A stretch of 64,000 nt of DNA from Parashewanella spongiae (GCF_004358345.1 NZ_CP037952.1:186001-250000); one strand, 5' to 3'. Shown: positions 1-10,119, counted from the stretch's first letter. Notes: a model not told the origin generated them from the sequence alone. A program made the numbers and translations.

Positions 1-2094
1 ATTGCACAGATCTGGCACACTAATGAGATCCGTAGCCAGCGACCTACACCCGTTGATGAAGCTCGCTGGGGATTAGCGACCATTGAAGTTTCACTGTGGC
101 ATGCTGTACCGGAATTTTTACGGCAAATGAATGATCAGCTAGAACGTCAATTAGGTGAGGAACTGCCTATTGATATCTCACCGATACGTTTTTCCAGTTG
201 GATGGGCGGAGACAGAGACGGAAACCCGTTTGTGACCGCTAAAGTCACCAAAGAAGTATTGAGCCGCAATCGTCGCGCCGCGGCGAATTTGTATTTAACC
301 GACATTAATGAGCTTATTGCTGAATTATCGATGGAAGCCGCCAGCGCTGAACTCGCGGATTTTACCAACAACCAAGCAGAACCTTATCGCGTAGTACTGC
401 GTGCAATACGGAAAAAGTTGGAGCAAACCAAAGAGTACCTTAATGAACGCATTGAGGGCTATCAACCTGATTTGGATAAGCACACCCTAATTTGGCATGA
501 AGATGATCTGAAACAGCCATTGATGATGCTGTATCGTAGTCTTTGTGATCGTGGTATGAAACTCGTGGCAAATGGCAAGCTGCTCAATACCTTGAGGCGC
601 ATAGGTTGCTTTGGTATACACATGCTTCGTTTGGATATTCGCCAAGATTCAGCCAGACATTTAGACGCCATCCATGAACTGGTGGATTATTTGCAATTAG
701 GTGATTATAAAAGTTGGTCTGAAGCAGAAAAACAACAATTTTTGTTAACTGAATTGCAAAGCAAAAGACCATTGATCCCTGCCAACTGGCAACCTTCTGC
801 CGATGTACAAGAAGTCATCGATACTTGCCGTTTAGTCGCAGTGCAACCGAAGCAAGCATTGGGTTCATACGTGATTTCAATGGCAAGTTTGCCTTCAGAT
901 GTACTGAGTGTACTGCTGTTGTTAAGAGAAGCTGGTTGTCAGAAAAACATGCGTATTGTGCCGTTGTTTGAAACATTAGATGACTTGAATTCAGCCGCTG
1001 ACTGTATAAAAAAATTGCTGGCAATTGACTGGTATCGAGCCTATACCCAAGGCTTACAAGAAGTGATGATCGGTTATTCCGACTCTGCGAAAGACGCAGG
1101 TGTTATGGCGGCTGCATGGGCACAATATCAAGCCCAAGAGCAGCTGGTGGCCGTATGTAAGCAAGCTGATGTTAAATTGACCTTATTCCATGGTCGAGGT
1201 GGTAGCATAGGTCGAGGTGGTGGCCCAGCCCATCAGGCGATTTTGTCGCAACCTCCGGGATCTGTAGATGGTCGCATTCGCGTCACTGAGCAAGGTGAAA
1301 TGATCCGTTTCAAATTTGGTTTACCTAAACAAGCTTGCAAAAGTTTGGCTTTGTATACATCCGCCGTAGTTGAAGCAACATTATTGCCACCACCTGAGCC
1401 GAAACCTGAATGGCGAGCTTGTATTCAAACCCTCGCGGATGAATCCGTAAAAGCCTATCGTGATGTGGTGAGAGGTGAAGCTGATTTTGTTCACTATTTC
1501 CGCAGTGCAACACCAGAAGTTGAGCTCGGTAAATTGCCACTTGGCAGTCGACCTGCTAAACGTCGAGTTGATGGCGGAATTGAGAGTTTGCGAGCGATAC
1601 CGTGGATCTTTGCATGGTCGCAAAACCGTTTGATGCTTCCAGCATGGTTAGGTGCAGGGGAAGCGCTTCGAGCGGCAGTTGGGCGAAATGAAACGAAATT
1701 GCTTCGAGAAATGATCAGCGAATGGCCGTTTTTCTCAACACGCTTGTCGATGCTGGAAATGGTGTATGCCAAAGCGGAGCCGAATATCGCCAATTACTAC
1801 GAAACCTGTTTGGTCGATCCTAAATTGCATCACTTAGGTCACACTCTACGTGAACGACTTGATCGTGGTGCGGCTACTTTACTAGAGCTCAGTGGTTCTG
1901 ATCGACTCATGTCAATGACGCCTTGGAGTCGTGAGTCCATTAAACTCAGGAATCCTTATGTCGATCCCTTGCATTTTTTACAAGTCGAATTACTGGCTCG
2001 TACCCGCAAAGAAGATGCGGCGTCTGAAAATGTTGAATTAGCCTTAATGTTAACCATAGCTGGCGTAGCCGCCGGAATGAGAAATACGGGTTAA
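1..2094 (+). CDS. ppc: Phosphoenolpyruvate carboxylase, 3' part
   Basis: The enzyme carboxylates phosphoenolpyruvate with bicarbonate to oxaloacetate, refilling the TCA cycle in the cytoplasm. The reading frame is open from base 1, so the gene begins outside the window. The first 42 codons ([15 protein letters not shown]...) already match the family, so the ATG at 127 is internal. The family motifs [22 protein letters not shown] and the glycine-rich catalytic loop [14 protein letters not shown] are all present. The C-terminus is the usual AGMRNTG. About 697 codons are seen of the roughly 880 normal for the enterobacterial enzyme. It is a housekeeping gene with no sign of damage. Confidence 0.98.
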   Translation: MAQIWHTNEIRSQRPTPVDEARWGLATIEVSLWHAVPEFLRQMNDQLERQLGEELPIDISPIRFSSWMGGDRDGNPFVTAKVTKEVLSRNRRAAANLYLTDINELIAELSMEAASAELADFTNNQAEPYRVVLRAIRKKLEQTKEYLNERIEGYQPDLDKHTLIWHEDDLKQPLMMLYRSLCDRGMKLVANGKLLNTLRRIGCFGIHMLRLDIRQDSARHLDAIHELVDYLQLGDYKSWSEAEKQQFLLTELQSKRPLIPANWQPSADVQEVIDTCRLVAVQPKQALGSYVISMASLPSDVLSVLLLLREAGCQKNMRIVPLFETLDDLNSAADCIKKLLAIDWYRAYTQGLQEVMIGYSDSAKDAGVMAAAWAQYQAQEQLVAVCKQADVKLTLFHGRGGSIGRGGGPAHQAILSQPPGSVDGRIRVTEQGEMIRFKFGLPKQACKSLALYTSAVVEATLLPPPEPKPEWRACIQTLADESVKAYRDVVRGEADFVHYFRSATPEVELGKLPLGSRPAKRRVDGGIESLRAIPWIFAWSQNRLMLPAWLGAGEALRAAVGRNETKLLREMISEWPFFSTRLSMLEMVYAKAEPNIANYYETCLVDPKLHHLGHTLRERLDRGAATLLELSGSDRLMSMTPWSRESIKLRNPYVDPLHFLQVELLARTRKEDAASENVELALMLTIAGVAAGMRNTG

Positions 2095-2117
2095 TGAATA
2101 ACGGATAGTCTAAGACA

Positions 2118-2172
2118 ATACCAATTATTGTGTTGTTAGCTTTATATTATTAAGTATCACAGTAATTGGTAT
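2118..2172. repeat. Short palindromic repeat with the ends of the 294-bp MITE family
   Basis: ATACCAATTA at 2118-2127 is matched in inverted orientation by TAATTGGTAT at 2163-2172. The same termini bound the MITE at 57364-57657 and begin the partial copy at 34200. At 55 bp this looks like an end-to-end remnant. It provides part of the stop codon of the neighbouring minus-strand gene and fills the ppc 3' intergenic space, where it could act as a terminator-like hairpin. Confidence 0.6.
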
Positions 2173-3299
2173 TAATGACGGTTGATGAGATCTTTCAGAG
2201 TACACTTCCCCAATGAAATATCATCTAGACGATGGAATGAGTCAGGTACCTTATCGTGATAGCCTAAGGCTTGATTGAACCGCTCGGCAATAGGAGTAAA
2301 GTTTTCTTGAATATTATTGGCTAGCATTTTGTCGTTAAGCTTGGATAAATGCTCTCTTAGAGTGGGGGTGCCTAGTAAATGATTGGTATTGATGAGTGCG
2401 ACTAATTCACTTGAGAACTCAATAGGGCAATAAAGTGTAATGGTTTCTTCATGAACTTCCACTTGATAACGAACAAATTTAGATTTATCAATGAGATCAT
2501 TTTGATGGATAAGCACTATTTCATCCCATTGAACATTACCCGGATTATCTTCGAGATCAGCATAACCCTCGTCATTTCCTTGATCTGAAGTTACTGACAA
2601 ATCGCTTAATAAAATTGTTTTAAAACCGTCCGATATAGGACATTCTTTTATGCTGTATATGCGTTCATCAAGAATCTTTAATAGTTGATCGTGATGCTGT
2701 AAATCGCCCTGTGAAAATGTATCCACCATTTCATCAACAAATTGAACTGATGTTTTTACCGGCAAATGAGAAAGGACTGCAAGCGAATCGCTCTCGGCTT
2801 TTAACACGATTAGATCTCGATAATGAGCAATATCAATATCGGAGGGGATTGGACGCTGAGGTATTATTCCCTTTATATGATATACATTAGCAGGTGCAGC
2901 TATTGCTGTACCGTTAAAAATAGCGCGGTCATTAATTGAAAGCACAAGCGTATAACTTTCTGAACCTTGCAGGGTGTCTTTAGCCGAAAATGCCATGCTA
3001 AACACATTGAGATCGCCTAACGAATGTTTTTGGAGTTCAACGAAGCTTTGGCAAAGCTCAACATGGGTCAGTTTATTAGCAAGAGCCAGTTTGAGTTGAT
3101 TGTCAAAATGAGTTTGTGTCGCTATTTGTGTCTGTAATTCTGTCTGAGTTAGAGTTGATAACTCACAATTATCGAGCAAAACCTCATTTACATTTTGAAC
3201 TACAGCTAACTCATGGCTGGTATCTGGTTCTGCAATAGCCGAATCCATAGATAGATAACTGCCATGTCGTTCGATATCGCCTGTGCCAATTGCTAACAT
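2172..3299 (-). CDS. Uncharacterised 375-aa protein
   Basis: I do not recognise this protein. It has no signal peptide or membrane segment, is rich in Asp, Glu, Leu and Asn, and looks soluble. The start is well supported by GGAGG about six bases before the ATG (AGGAGGCAAGTT-type spacing on the minus strand). The N-terminal third is Ser/Thr/Gln-rich (NVNEVLLDNCELSTLTQ...). The middle carries an acidic stretch around SDQGNDEGYADLEDNPG. The stop codon falls in an inverted repeat of a MITE family, so the C-terminus may have been reshaped by that insertion. It stands alone between ppc and cinA. In general character it resembles the other orphan, effector-like proteins in this window, but no homology is claimed. 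Confidence 0.75.
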   Translation of the reverse strand: MLAIGTGDIERHGSYLSMDSAIAEPDTSHELAVVQNVNEVLLDNCELSTLTQTELQTQIATQTHFDNQLKLALANKLTHVELCQSFVELQKHSLGDLNVFSMAFSAKDTLQGSESYTLVLSINDRAIFNGTAIAAPANVYHIKGIIPQRPIPSDIDIAHYRDLIVLKAESDSLAVLSHLPVKTSVQFVDEMVDTFSQGDLQHHDQLLKILDERIYSIKECPISDGFKTILLSDLSVTSDQGNDEGYADLEDNPGNVQWDEIVLIHQNDLIDKSKFVRYQVEVHEETITLYCPIEFSSELVALINTNHLLGTPTLREHLSKLNDKMLANNIQENFTPIAERFNQALGYHDKVPDSFHRLDDISLGKCTLKDLINRH

Positions 3300-3369
3300 A
3301 ACTTGCCTCCAACTTTTAGCTTTTAGCGAATGTAGTTAAGTATAAAAATTAGAGGCTGTGTTGAAGCAG

Positions 3370-4641
3370 TTAGTTTCCTTTTTTATATGAAGGATAATTA
3401 ACTAAAACTGCAGTTTTATTGAGTTTACGACGCAACATATCCAAGGCAACGGCACAAGTAAGTGAACGAACGAGCCCTCTTGAGCGAGCTGGAAGCTGCA
3501 GTATTTGGCTGAATATTTGTTCGCGACATGCAAGAGCAATCGCGACAGTACCAACGGGTTTTTCATCTGTGCCGCCATCGGGGCCAGCAATGCCGCTGGT
3601 GGCTAAGGCATAGTCGGAATCTAAAACCGCTCTGGCACCCTCAGCCATTTGTTCAACTGTTTCAATGGATACGGCACCATGAATGTCTATGATGCTTTCG
3701 TCCACGCCAAGCAAATTAACTTTAGCGGCGTTGCTGTAACTCACAATACTGTGCACTAAATAGCGGGAACTACCAGCAAAGTCGACCAGTTGACTGCTGA
3801 GCATTCCACCAGTACATGACTCGGCAATGGCAAGTGTTTTACCTGAATCAAGTAACAGTTGGTGGAGCTCTGCAGCAAGCGATAACTGATTTTTAGCCAC
3901 GATGAGATCAGCTAAACAAATGTTAATTTCAGCAGCAACGCTATCTAAATGAGCGATGGCTTTTTCGCCACGAGCGAAGATTTTTATCTCAATATAAGGC
4001 ATGGAAGAGCGATAACCGAGTTCAATGCCTTCTGGAAGATGGATGTCTTGCAATTTTTCAGCAAGAAAGGACTCACCACCACCAATCGTCAGCAGTTTGG
4101 TGACTTTGACGGGTTTATCGAGGTCAAACTCATTTTTGATGAAGGGAATAAATTGATCAGTGACCATTCTTTTCAATTCGAATGGCACGCCTGGTGTAAA
4201 AAAAAGCCAAGCGCGATTTAATTTCACTCGAAATCCACAAGCGGTACCAACTGGGTTATCCACCATAATGGCGGACTCAGGTAGCATGGCTTGCTTTAAG
4301 TTATTAACGGGCATTGGGCGCTGGTTTTTGGCAAACCATTGTGTCAATCGTTGCCGCCATTCTTTATTCTCTACTTGGGGTTCGCCTATAGCCATTGCCA
4401 TGGCTAATGAAGACATGTCATCGCTGGTGGGGCCTATACCACCATTAACCAAAATAATATCTGCGTGTTGACTTCGTTGTTGAAATGCTTGAATAAGATC
4501 TTCAAGGCGATCACCCACGGTCATTCTTTGCTGCATTTCAATGCCGTGATCCATCAAAGTATCGGCAACCCATGCGGCATTGGTATCCACAATTTGGCCT
4601 GCTAAGACTTCTTCACCTGTGCATATCATCTCAAGCTTCAT
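3370..4641 (-). CDS. cinA: CinA-family protein (nicotinamide-nucleotide amidohydrolase)
   Basis: Two-domain CinA protein of 423 aa. The N-terminal MoaB/MogA-like domain shows [16 protein letters not shown] and [10 protein letters not shown], as in molybdopterin-binding folds. The C-terminal PncC domain (about residues 255-410) shows [15 protein letters not shown] and [12 protein letters not shown], the deamidase signature. The family deamidates nicotinamide mononucleotide to nicotinate mononucleotide in pyridine-nucleotide salvage, and some members also have an ADP-ribose pyrophosphatase activity in the N-terminal domain. An AGGGAT ribosome site precedes the ATG. The length is normal for the two-domain form. 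The last ~13 residues ([12 protein letters not shown]) go slightly beyond the usual end. Confidence 0.95.
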   Translation of the reverse strand: MKLEMICTGEEVLAGQIVDTNAAWVADTLMDHGIEMQQRMTVGDRLEDLIQAFQQRSQHADIILVNGGIGPTSDDMSSLAMAMAIGEPQVENKEWRQRLTQWFAKNQRPMPVNNLKQAMLPESAIMVDNPVGTACGFRVKLNRAWLFFTPGVPFELKRMVTDQFIPFIKNEFDLDKPVKVTKLLTIGGGESFLAEKLQDIHLPEGIELGYRSSMPYIEIKIFARGEKAIAHLDSVAAEINICLADLIVAKNQLSLAAELHQLLLDSGKTLAIAESCTGGMLSSQLVDFAGSSRYLVHSIVSYSNAAKVNLLGVDESIIDIHGAVSIETVEQMAEGARAVLDSDYALATSGIAGPDGGTDEKPVGTVAIALACREQIFSQILQLPARSRGLVRSLTCAVALDMLRRKLNKTAVLVNYPSYKKGN

Positions 4642-4691
4642 GTATTATCCCTGAAATTAACTGATTGAATTATTTGTGAAAATAAAGTGTA

Positions 4692-5840
4692 TTATTTGTA
4701 CCAGAGTTCAGGTACCGGATCGATAAAGAGTTGATCAGTGACTTGTTGCTTGTCTGTCATGCCACCGATACGGATTAACATTTCGTCGTAAACTATTAAG
4801 CCACGATGATCCATGCTGGCTCGTGTCACCTTGAGGGGCGGTTTCCATTGATGAGTGGCTAAATCAAACCGATGCATCAGGTTTGACGACGGACTGGGTG
4901 TACCGTTATAGCCAATACCGCTGTAGTTGTATGGGTTATCGCTGCCACCAATAAAAATAATTTGCCCAGCACTTCCAGCATTTTTCACGCCTGCTGCTGC
5001 CATTCGATAATGCGCGGTACTTGAAGTTAGACTGCCTAGCTTATCGGTACTGACGTAATGAGGGATTGAAAGCCATTCAATTTTGAGATGGTTATTAGGC
5101 AAAATGATGCCGTACAAGCACTGTGGTGACGACACAAATTTGCGTTTCTCGTTCTCTTGTGGCGCCGTTTTAACACCATCACAAACGACCAATTGGTTAC
5201 CCACAATACCTGCTGACAAACCAAATGTCGCCGGGATGGGTAAAGGAGTAGCTTGCGCCCAAGAGTCCGTTTGAGTGTCATACACTTGAACTAAATTAAC
5301 ATTGCCCGTTTGATGCCAGCCGCTGAGTAAATAGATGTATCTGTTTTGGTAGCTAAAAGCCGCCGTATCATCAACAGGGACTGGCATGTCAGCAATGCGC
5401 GTGTATTTTTTAGTGTTGATGTTGAAACGATAGTTATCCTTGGTGCTTACCTCCGTATGATCCCTTGCAACGGTATAGCCACCAAATAAATAGGCATTAT
5501 TTTTTATCCCCACAGCAATCGCCGCCAGCCGACCGAGGAGAGGCTCAATGTGCGGGACAGGAGGTAACCTTTGCCATTTAGCATTTTTTGTTAATGGTAA
5601 CGCCCAAGCCTTATTGTGAACATCTATGACTTGTTTGCCCGTCCCTAATCCAGAAAAGCTTAATAGCCAGTGAGTATTACCTTCATTTACGATAGCTACC
5701 GCATTGTTGGAGACTGGTTCTGGCAATGGCGATAAGGTTTCGGCATACAATGGAGCAGTGTTCAATGTTGTGATTGTGAGCAAAAATAAGGCCATTGCTG
5801 ACGGTGAAATACGAGACAACAGGACGTTAAGTGTTGGCAT
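4692..5840 (-). CDS. Secreted kelch-repeat protein, NanM/mutarotase-like
   Basis: 382 aa with a signal peptide: a hydrophobic run MALFLLTITTLNTAPLYA with probable cleavage after YAE. The rest is a beta-propeller made of kelch motifs, for example NNAYLFGGYTVARDHTE, YIYLLSGWHQTGN, QIIFIGGSDNPYNY and MLIRIGGMTDKQ. The family of periplasmic kelch proteins includes sialic-acid mutarotase (NanM) and related cyclically permuted mutarotases. No nan genes lie nearby, so the substrate is not predictable. An AGGAAT ribosome site precedes the start. It lies just downstream of nothing co-directional except cinA, 50 bp further on, and they may share a transcript. Confidence 0.8.
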   Translation of the reverse strand: MPTLNVLLSRISPSAMALFLLTITTLNTAPLYAETLSPLPEPVSNNAVAIVNEGNTHWLLSFSGLGTGKQVIDVHNKAWALPLTKNAKWQRLPPVPHIEPLLGRLAAIAVGIKNNAYLFGGYTVARDHTEVSTKDNYRFNINTKKYTRIADMPVPVDDTAAFSYQNRYIYLLSGWHQTGNVNLVQVYDTQTDSWAQATPLPIPATFGLSAGIVGNQLVVCDGVKTAPQENEKRKFVSSPQCLYGIILPNNHLKIEWLSIPHYVSTDKLGSLTSSTAHYRMAAAGVKNAGSAGQIIFIGGSDNPYNYSGIGYNGTPSPSSNLMHRFDLATHQWKPPLKVTRASMDHRGLIVYDEMLIRIGGMTDKQQVTDQLFIDPVPELWYK

Positions 5841-5940
5841 GTTTATTCCTGATATGTAAAAGTGCTGCTATTCTAATCGAAGTAAAGTAACACAAATTGG
5901 AATTACAATTAGATTTGTCATAGTTTATAAGGTGATCAAT

Positions 5941-6345
5941 ATGATTAAATACATAGTGTTTATAACTTGCTTCATAAGCTTGACTGTACAAGCTGACGAG
6001 ATTTTTTGTGACAAAGCCAGCAATACTTTCCAAATGAATCAATGTACCAAGCAAGACATGGTAGCGGCAGATGCTCAATTAGAGCAATATTTGGGTAAAG
6101 CGAAACAAAAATACCAAAAAGAGACTAACGTATTAGCGGCATTGGTTCATGCACAAAAAGTGTGGGTTAACTATCGTAAAGCGCAATGTGATGCGATATA
6201 CGAAAAATGGTCAGGTGGAACGCTTAGCGGTGTTATTTATGGTAAATGCATGGCAAGATTAACTCGAGAGCGTACCCATTCGGTTTGGGAAGATTATTTA
6301 ACTTATATGGACTCGACGCCGGCTTTATTACCAGAGCCAAAGTAA
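5941..6345 (+). CDS. LprI/DUF1311-family periplasmic protein
   Basis: 134 aa with a short signal peptide (MIKYIVFITCFISLTVQA). The mature part has the DUF1311/LprI pattern: CDKASNTFQMNQCTKQD near the start, then LVHAQKVWVNYRKAQCDAIYE and GKCMARLTRERT, with four conserved cysteines likely to form disulfides. Family members include a mycobacterial lysozyme inhibitor, but most are uncharacterised envelope proteins. An upstream in-frame GTG (5932) is possible. I chose the ATG at 5941 because AAGGTG lies at the right distance before it and the signal peptide begins there. Confidence 0.85.
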   Translation: MIKYIVFITCFISLTVQADEIFCDKASNTFQMNQCTKQDMVAADAQLEQYLGKAKQKYQKETNVLAALVHAQKVWVNYRKAQCDAIYEKWSGGTLSGVIYGKCMARLTRERTHSVWEDYLTYMDSTPALLPEPK

Positions 6346-6368
6346 AAGCGACTTGAAAAGGAATTCAC

Positions 6369-6734
6369 ATGAACGAACATGAGAAACTCAACTATGTTGA
6401 GTTTGCTGCAAAAGATCTCAGTGCCACTAAAGCGTTTTTTATCGATACATTTGACTGGGCTTTTACTGATTATGGCCCAGAATATATTGCATTTGCCCAC
6501 GAAGGGTTAGCGGGTGGCTTTTATCAAGAAGATGCCAGCAGTCGACCAGAAAACGGCGGTGCATTACTGGTGTTTTACTCTGATGATATTGAATCAACCT
6601 TAGCTAAAGTGACCGAGCACGGTGGTGAGATTGTAAAGCCAATTTTTGAATTTCCTGGCGGTTGCCGTTTTCACTTCACCGAGCCCAGTGGTAACGAATT
6701 TGCTGTTTGGTCAGAAGCGGATACCACTTCTTAA
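6369..6734 (+). CDS. VOC-superfamily (glyoxalase/bleomycin-resistance fold) protein
   Basis: 121 aa, a single VOC domain with paired beta-alpha-beta-beta-beta modules: LNYVEFAAKDLSATKAFFIDTFDWAFTDYGPEYIAF then GALLVFYSDDIESTLAKVTEHGGEIVKPIFEFPGGCRFHFTEPSGNEFAVWSE. The pattern FxxPSGNEFAVW is typical of small VOC proteins annotated as putative glyoxalases. Substrate and metal are not predictable from sequence alone. An AAAAGGAA site precedes the ATG. It begins 23 bp after the LprI-like gene and may be co-transcribed with it. Confidence 0.88.
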   Translation: MNEHEKLNYVEFAAKDLSATKAFFIDTFDWAFTDYGPEYIAFAHEGLAGGFYQEDASSRPENGGALLVFYSDDIESTLAKVTEHGGEIVKPIFEFPGGCRFHFTEPSGNEFAVWSEADTTS

Positions 6735-6785
6735 TCGCCGGCGGTCAGCAATATTTCACAAGATGAATTCAGTAAAAGGGCAATA

Positions 6786-7457
6786 CTAGGTTGTTGCCCA
6801 TCTTCTCAATAAATTAGCATGAGTTTTAGTGATTAAGTCAAACTCAGAAGTTTTACCTTGTTGTCCCATGATACCTTTACGAGCACAGTCTAAATCGTAA
6901 AGCATTTCTCGTTTATCTGCGCCAGAGACTAAGCTTTCAATCCAAGTGAGCGCAACAAGCCTTGAGCCAGATGTCACAGGATTAACACGGTGTAATGTCG
7001 TGCTTGGGTAAATAATGACATCGCCAGCGTTTAGTTTGTAACTCATTTCAACGCCACCTAATGTCATGACCAACTCACCGCCATCGTATTCGTTAGGATC
7101 GGATAAAAATACAGTACAAGAGATGTCAGTACGCACTAGGTGCTCGTGATGCATGAGCGCATCATCAATATGATCGCCATATCCGCCACCTTGAGTGGAT
7201 AAACTGACAATAAAAGGCATTAAATTTTTGGCATAAGTGCGTGCCGTAAACTCAGCACAGCTCGACAGTGTTTGGGTGAGGTGCTCGTTCAATTGCTGTT
7301 TAATCTCGTCACTTGCTTGCCACTGCCGATTTCTTTTAACATCTTTAGCATGCCAACCGGCGGTCTTCTTTCCGTCTTCAAACTCACCTTGCTTAATGAG
7401 ATTACGCAAAGCTTGAATTTGCACAGTGTTTAATAATTTTGGAATGGGTGTGATCAT
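6786..7457 (-). CDS. piuC: Fe(II)/2-oxoglutarate PKHD-type hydroxylase, PiuC/YbiX family
   Basis: 223 aa from the chosen start. The double-stranded beta-helix motifs are present: the HID metal-binding pair in GGYGDHIDDALMHH, the distal His in TTLHRVNPV and the 2OG-binding Arg in SGSRLVALTWIES. The family (E. coli YbiX, Pseudomonas PiuC) is encoded beside catecholate siderophore receptors and is iron-regulated. Here it follows a Fiu-like receptor on the same strand, separated by a MITE. An upstream start at 7490 is open, but homologues begin at MITPIPKLL, which has an AGG-type ribosome site. The PiuC substrate is not established. Confidence 0.92.
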   Translation of the reverse strand: MITPIPKLLNTVQIQALRNLIKQGEFEDGKKTAGWHAKDVKRNRQWQASDEIKQQLNEHLTQTLSSCAEFTARTYAKNLMPFIVSLSTQGGGYGDHIDDALMHHEHLVRTDISCTVFLSDPNEYDGGELVMTLGGVEMSYKLNAGDVIIYPSTTLHRVNPVTSGSRLVALTWIESLVSGADKREMLYDLDCARKGIMGQQGKTSEFDLITKTHANLLRRWATT

Positions 7458-7510
7458 AATAGTGCCTGATGAACGTCCGCCAAAAATCATTATTGGCGGA
7501 CGGTATTAAC

Positions 7511-7776
7511 TAGGGGCTGTTTATCTTTCAGGATTAAATTTTGTGCTATTTGAGCGTTTATCTGTTCAAGGCGTAAGCAGTAAAGCTTAGTCATCTAAGT
7601 AAACGGGTTACAACACAGAACAGTGAACGCTCAAAAGCATCTAAGACAGCGTAAATTGGTCATTTCTACTGCGTTATCGCTTGCTTATTTGGAATACCAA
7701 ACCGCACAAGCTCTGTCTTGTATAAAACGACCAATTTATCGCTGCAAAAATAACCATGAAAGATAAACAGCCCCTA
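7511..7776. mobile_element. MITE with perfect 20-bp terminal inverted repeats
   Basis: TAGGGGCTGTTTATCTTTCA at 7511-7530 is matched perfectly in inverted orientation at 7757-7776. The 266-bp element has no coding capacity. It contains further internal inverted pairs (TGAGCGTT with AACGCTCA, and AATTGGTC with GACCAATT), so it can fold into a long hairpin. If the outer TA is the target duplication, the element follows the IS630/Tc1 pattern. It sits between the TonB receptor and piuC and fills the otherwise empty 7458-7791 interval. Confidence 0.85.
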
Positions 7777-7791
7777 ATAGCGTGAACGATA

Positions 7792-10008
7792 TTAGAAGGT
7801 GTATTTCAGCTTCACGTTTAACGAACGAGGTGCATTCGGTTGAACGGTCACCCAGTTTGCTCCTGCTTCAGCGCGGTTCTTATCTAAGGCATTATTCAAT
7901 GTCATTGAAATATCCCAATGATTAATTTTGTAAAATGCGCCTAAGTCCATTTCAACAAAGCTTGGCAGAATGTAGTCTCCGTCAAAACGCTCGGACTCAT
8001 ATCTTAGTCCCAAGCCGAAGGATAAGGAGTCATCAACCGTGATATTATTCCACAGCGAAGCAGAATGCTTAGGTGCATTGTCTACTTGCTGACCGATATC
8101 ATCGCCCACGGTATTGTACGCTCGGTTAAATGAATAGCTAAAGTCAGTATTGAAATGATCATTAACGTGATAGGTCAAATCTAATTCAACGCCTTTAGAT
8201 TCGAAACTTTTACCTAAAAGTTGCTCTAAGAAATAACCATTTTCAGTGCGTAGGAACTGTGTGCTGTTTTCACGCTCTTGTTGGTAAAATGTCAGAGACG
8301 TGGCTAAATCACCACGGAGTGCATCGGCTTTCATACCAAACTCGTAGTTTACGCCTTCAACAGCCACATAGTCAGTTTTTCCTTGACCATATTGAGCAAT
8401 GTAACGTGCACTGACGGGTTCGTATGCTCGACTCACAGTAGCAAACACGTTGGTGTCACTGTTCAAAGCTTGAACTATCCCGAAATCCCACAATACGTCA
8501 TCATATGTTTTACTGTAAACCTTGCCATTGCGTGACTCTTGCTGTTCTTGCTTGATGTAAGCCAGTCCAGCCACTACCGTTGTTTTGTCAGTTAACTTGA
8601 TACGATCTTTAAAATAGATGTTGGTGTCTTGTTGGTTCTTAGGAGCAAATTCAACTGCTAAAATTGACGCTGGTACTTCGCCTACAATTTGATTGTTTGG
8701 GTTTGAAGCTGAAATCCAATTTTTTCCTACCGCCTCATCACTGTTTTGGAAGTTTCGCTCAAATTTAATATCAAGGTCGCGATAGTTATAGCCGAAAAGC
8801 ACATGATGCTCCATGCCCATCAAATCTGTGATACCTTGAAGATTCACGTCCAGTAAACGATAGCTGTCGTCACCTTGAGTGAAAACCCATTTGCGGTTTA
8901 CGATGTCTTTACCAATCTCATTATTTAACGCACTACTGTCTGAAATGTATAAATCTAGCGCTTCTGATTGAGTAGTGTTATAGCGATATTGTGACACGAG
9001 ACTCCAATCTTCATTAAAGTCATGATTCAGTATCAAACTAAAGCTCTTGGATAGATTTTCGCCCTCATCTTTATCACTGCCATAATACTCTCCACGATTA
9101 ATAGGCTTGCCGTAATGAGTAAATGCACCTTTGGCGAAGTTTTCAGTAAATACGCCATCAGAGTAACTGCTACCACCAGTCATATCACGTTTCGAGTACT
9201 CAAATCGTGGCATCAGTGAAGTGCTATCGCTTAAATTTGCGGTGAAGGCTAAATCAATAAGAGTCTCATCAACTTTACGGCCTTGCTGGAAATGCTCACC
9301 AGAGGGAGTGTATTGTGCGAGCAGACGGTATAAGTAAGTCGCGTCAGTATCAATTGCTCCGGTTGTATCGACATCAAAGCTGGTCTTGTTGCTTTTGAAA
9401 TATCCAGTGTCGTCAGAAAGGTAACTGCGATTTTTTATGGCCACACTAGTCGCAGAGATTTCTTGGGGCTTTTTAGTAATGATGTTGACAATACCGCCGC
9501 CAATCCCCGCTCCGTAGAGTAAGGCTTCAGGCCCACGCATGAAAGCAACACTTTCGGCGTTAAATGTTGATGGAGATTTTGATCCAGTGCCACCTTCTCC
9601 GCCTTGTAAAGACCGTAAGCCATCGACCATCACAGTATCAATACTGGTTCGAATCCCGCGAGCGGTGTAAGTGCGGTCCGCAGGACCATTGCCGCGAAAA
9701 CCTGCCACATAGTTAAAGGCTTGTTTCACGTCCTCAATAGCGCGCTTATCAAGCTCTAAGGCGTCCAACACAGTGATTGAACGACCGACATCTTTTAAAG
9801 CAACATCCATTTTTGTGGCTGTTTGATCTTTCATTTTCAGTTTATTAGGACGGTGACCTGTGACTTCAATATGCTCAATGTCATCTTTGGTGGGTTTCTG
9901 TTGGTGCGCATCTTCAGCGAGTGCTGGCGTTGCGGCAACAAGGGATGAAATAAGTGCTGTATGTAACAAATTTTGTTGTACCAATTTGTTCGATTTCCTT
10001 GTCATCAT
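7792..10008 (-). CDS. TonB-dependent catecholate-siderophore receptor, Fiu-like
   Basis: 738 aa outer-membrane receptor. The signal peptide (LLHTALISSLVAATPALA) is followed by EDIEHIEVTGHR, a TonB-box region. The plug domain has KDVGRSITVLDALEL, NYVAGFRGNGPADRTYTARGIRT and SVAFMRGPEALLYGAGIGGGIVNIITKKP. A 22-strand barrel follows, ending in the OM-insertion signature NVKLKYTF. The pairing with a PiuC-type hydroxylase points to the Fiu/PiuA class that imports Fe(III)-catecholates. A near-perfect Fur operator lies about 95 bp upstream, so repression by Fe-Fur is expected. The chromosomal order receptor-piuC is the family norm. Confidence 0.93.
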   Translation of the reverse strand: MMTRKSNKLVQQNLLHTALISSLVAATPALAEDAHQQKPTKDDIEHIEVTGHRPNKLKMKDQTATKMDVALKDVGRSITVLDALELDKRAIEDVKQAFNYVAGFRGNGPADRTYTARGIRTSIDTVMVDGLRSLQGGEGGTGSKSPSTFNAESVAFMRGPEALLYGAGIGGGIVNIITKKPQEISATSVAIKNRSYLSDDTGYFKSNKTSFDVDTTGAIDTDATYLYRLLAQYTPSGEHFQQGRKVDETLIDLAFTANLSDSTSLMPRFEYSKRDMTGGSSYSDGVFTENFAKGAFTHYGKPINRGEYYGSDKDEGENLSKSFSLILNHDFNEDWSLVSQYRYNTTQSEALDLYISDSSALNNEIGKDIVNRKWVFTQGDDSYRLLDVNLQGITDLMGMEHHVLFGYNYRDLDIKFERNFQNSDEAVGKNWISASNPNNQIVGEVPASILAVEFAPKNQQDTNIYFKDRIKLTDKTTVVAGLAYIKQEQQESRNGKVYSKTYDDVLWDFGIVQALNSDTNVFATVSRAYEPVSARYIAQYGQGKTDYVAVEGVNYEFGMKADALRGDLATSLTFYQQERENSTQFLRTENGYFLEQLLGKSFESKGVELDLTYHVNDHFNTDFSYSFNRAYNTVGDDIGQQVDNAPKHSASLWNNITVDDSLSFGLGLRYESERFDGDYILPSFVEMDLGAFYKINHWDISMTLNNALDKNRAEAGANWVTVQPNAPRSLNVKLKYTF

Positions 10009-10101
10009 CGTCTTCTCTTCGTAAATAATATGAGTAAATGTTTATGAAACAGTGATGCGTGCTGAAGAATGTTATTCACGTATCAAAAAATCTTAGTACG
10101 A

Positions 10102-10118
10102 ATGATAATAATTATCAT
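10102..10118. promoter_or_regulatory. Fur box upstream of the Fiu-like receptor
   Basis: ATGATAAT-A-ATTATCAT is a perfect 8-1-8 palindrome that closely matches the Fur consensus GATAATGATAATCATTATC. It lies upstream of the minus-strand receptor gene, in promoter position. Confidence 0.85.
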
Positions 10119-10119
10119 A

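Noticed and set aside
5932-5940. GTG at 5932 as start of the LprI-like gene
   Set aside because: AAGGTG, which contains that GTG, is the ribosome site for the ATG at 5941.
5827-6078. Minus-strand 83-aa ORF
   Set aside because: Antisense to the LprI-like gene and its signal peptide, with no ribosome site.
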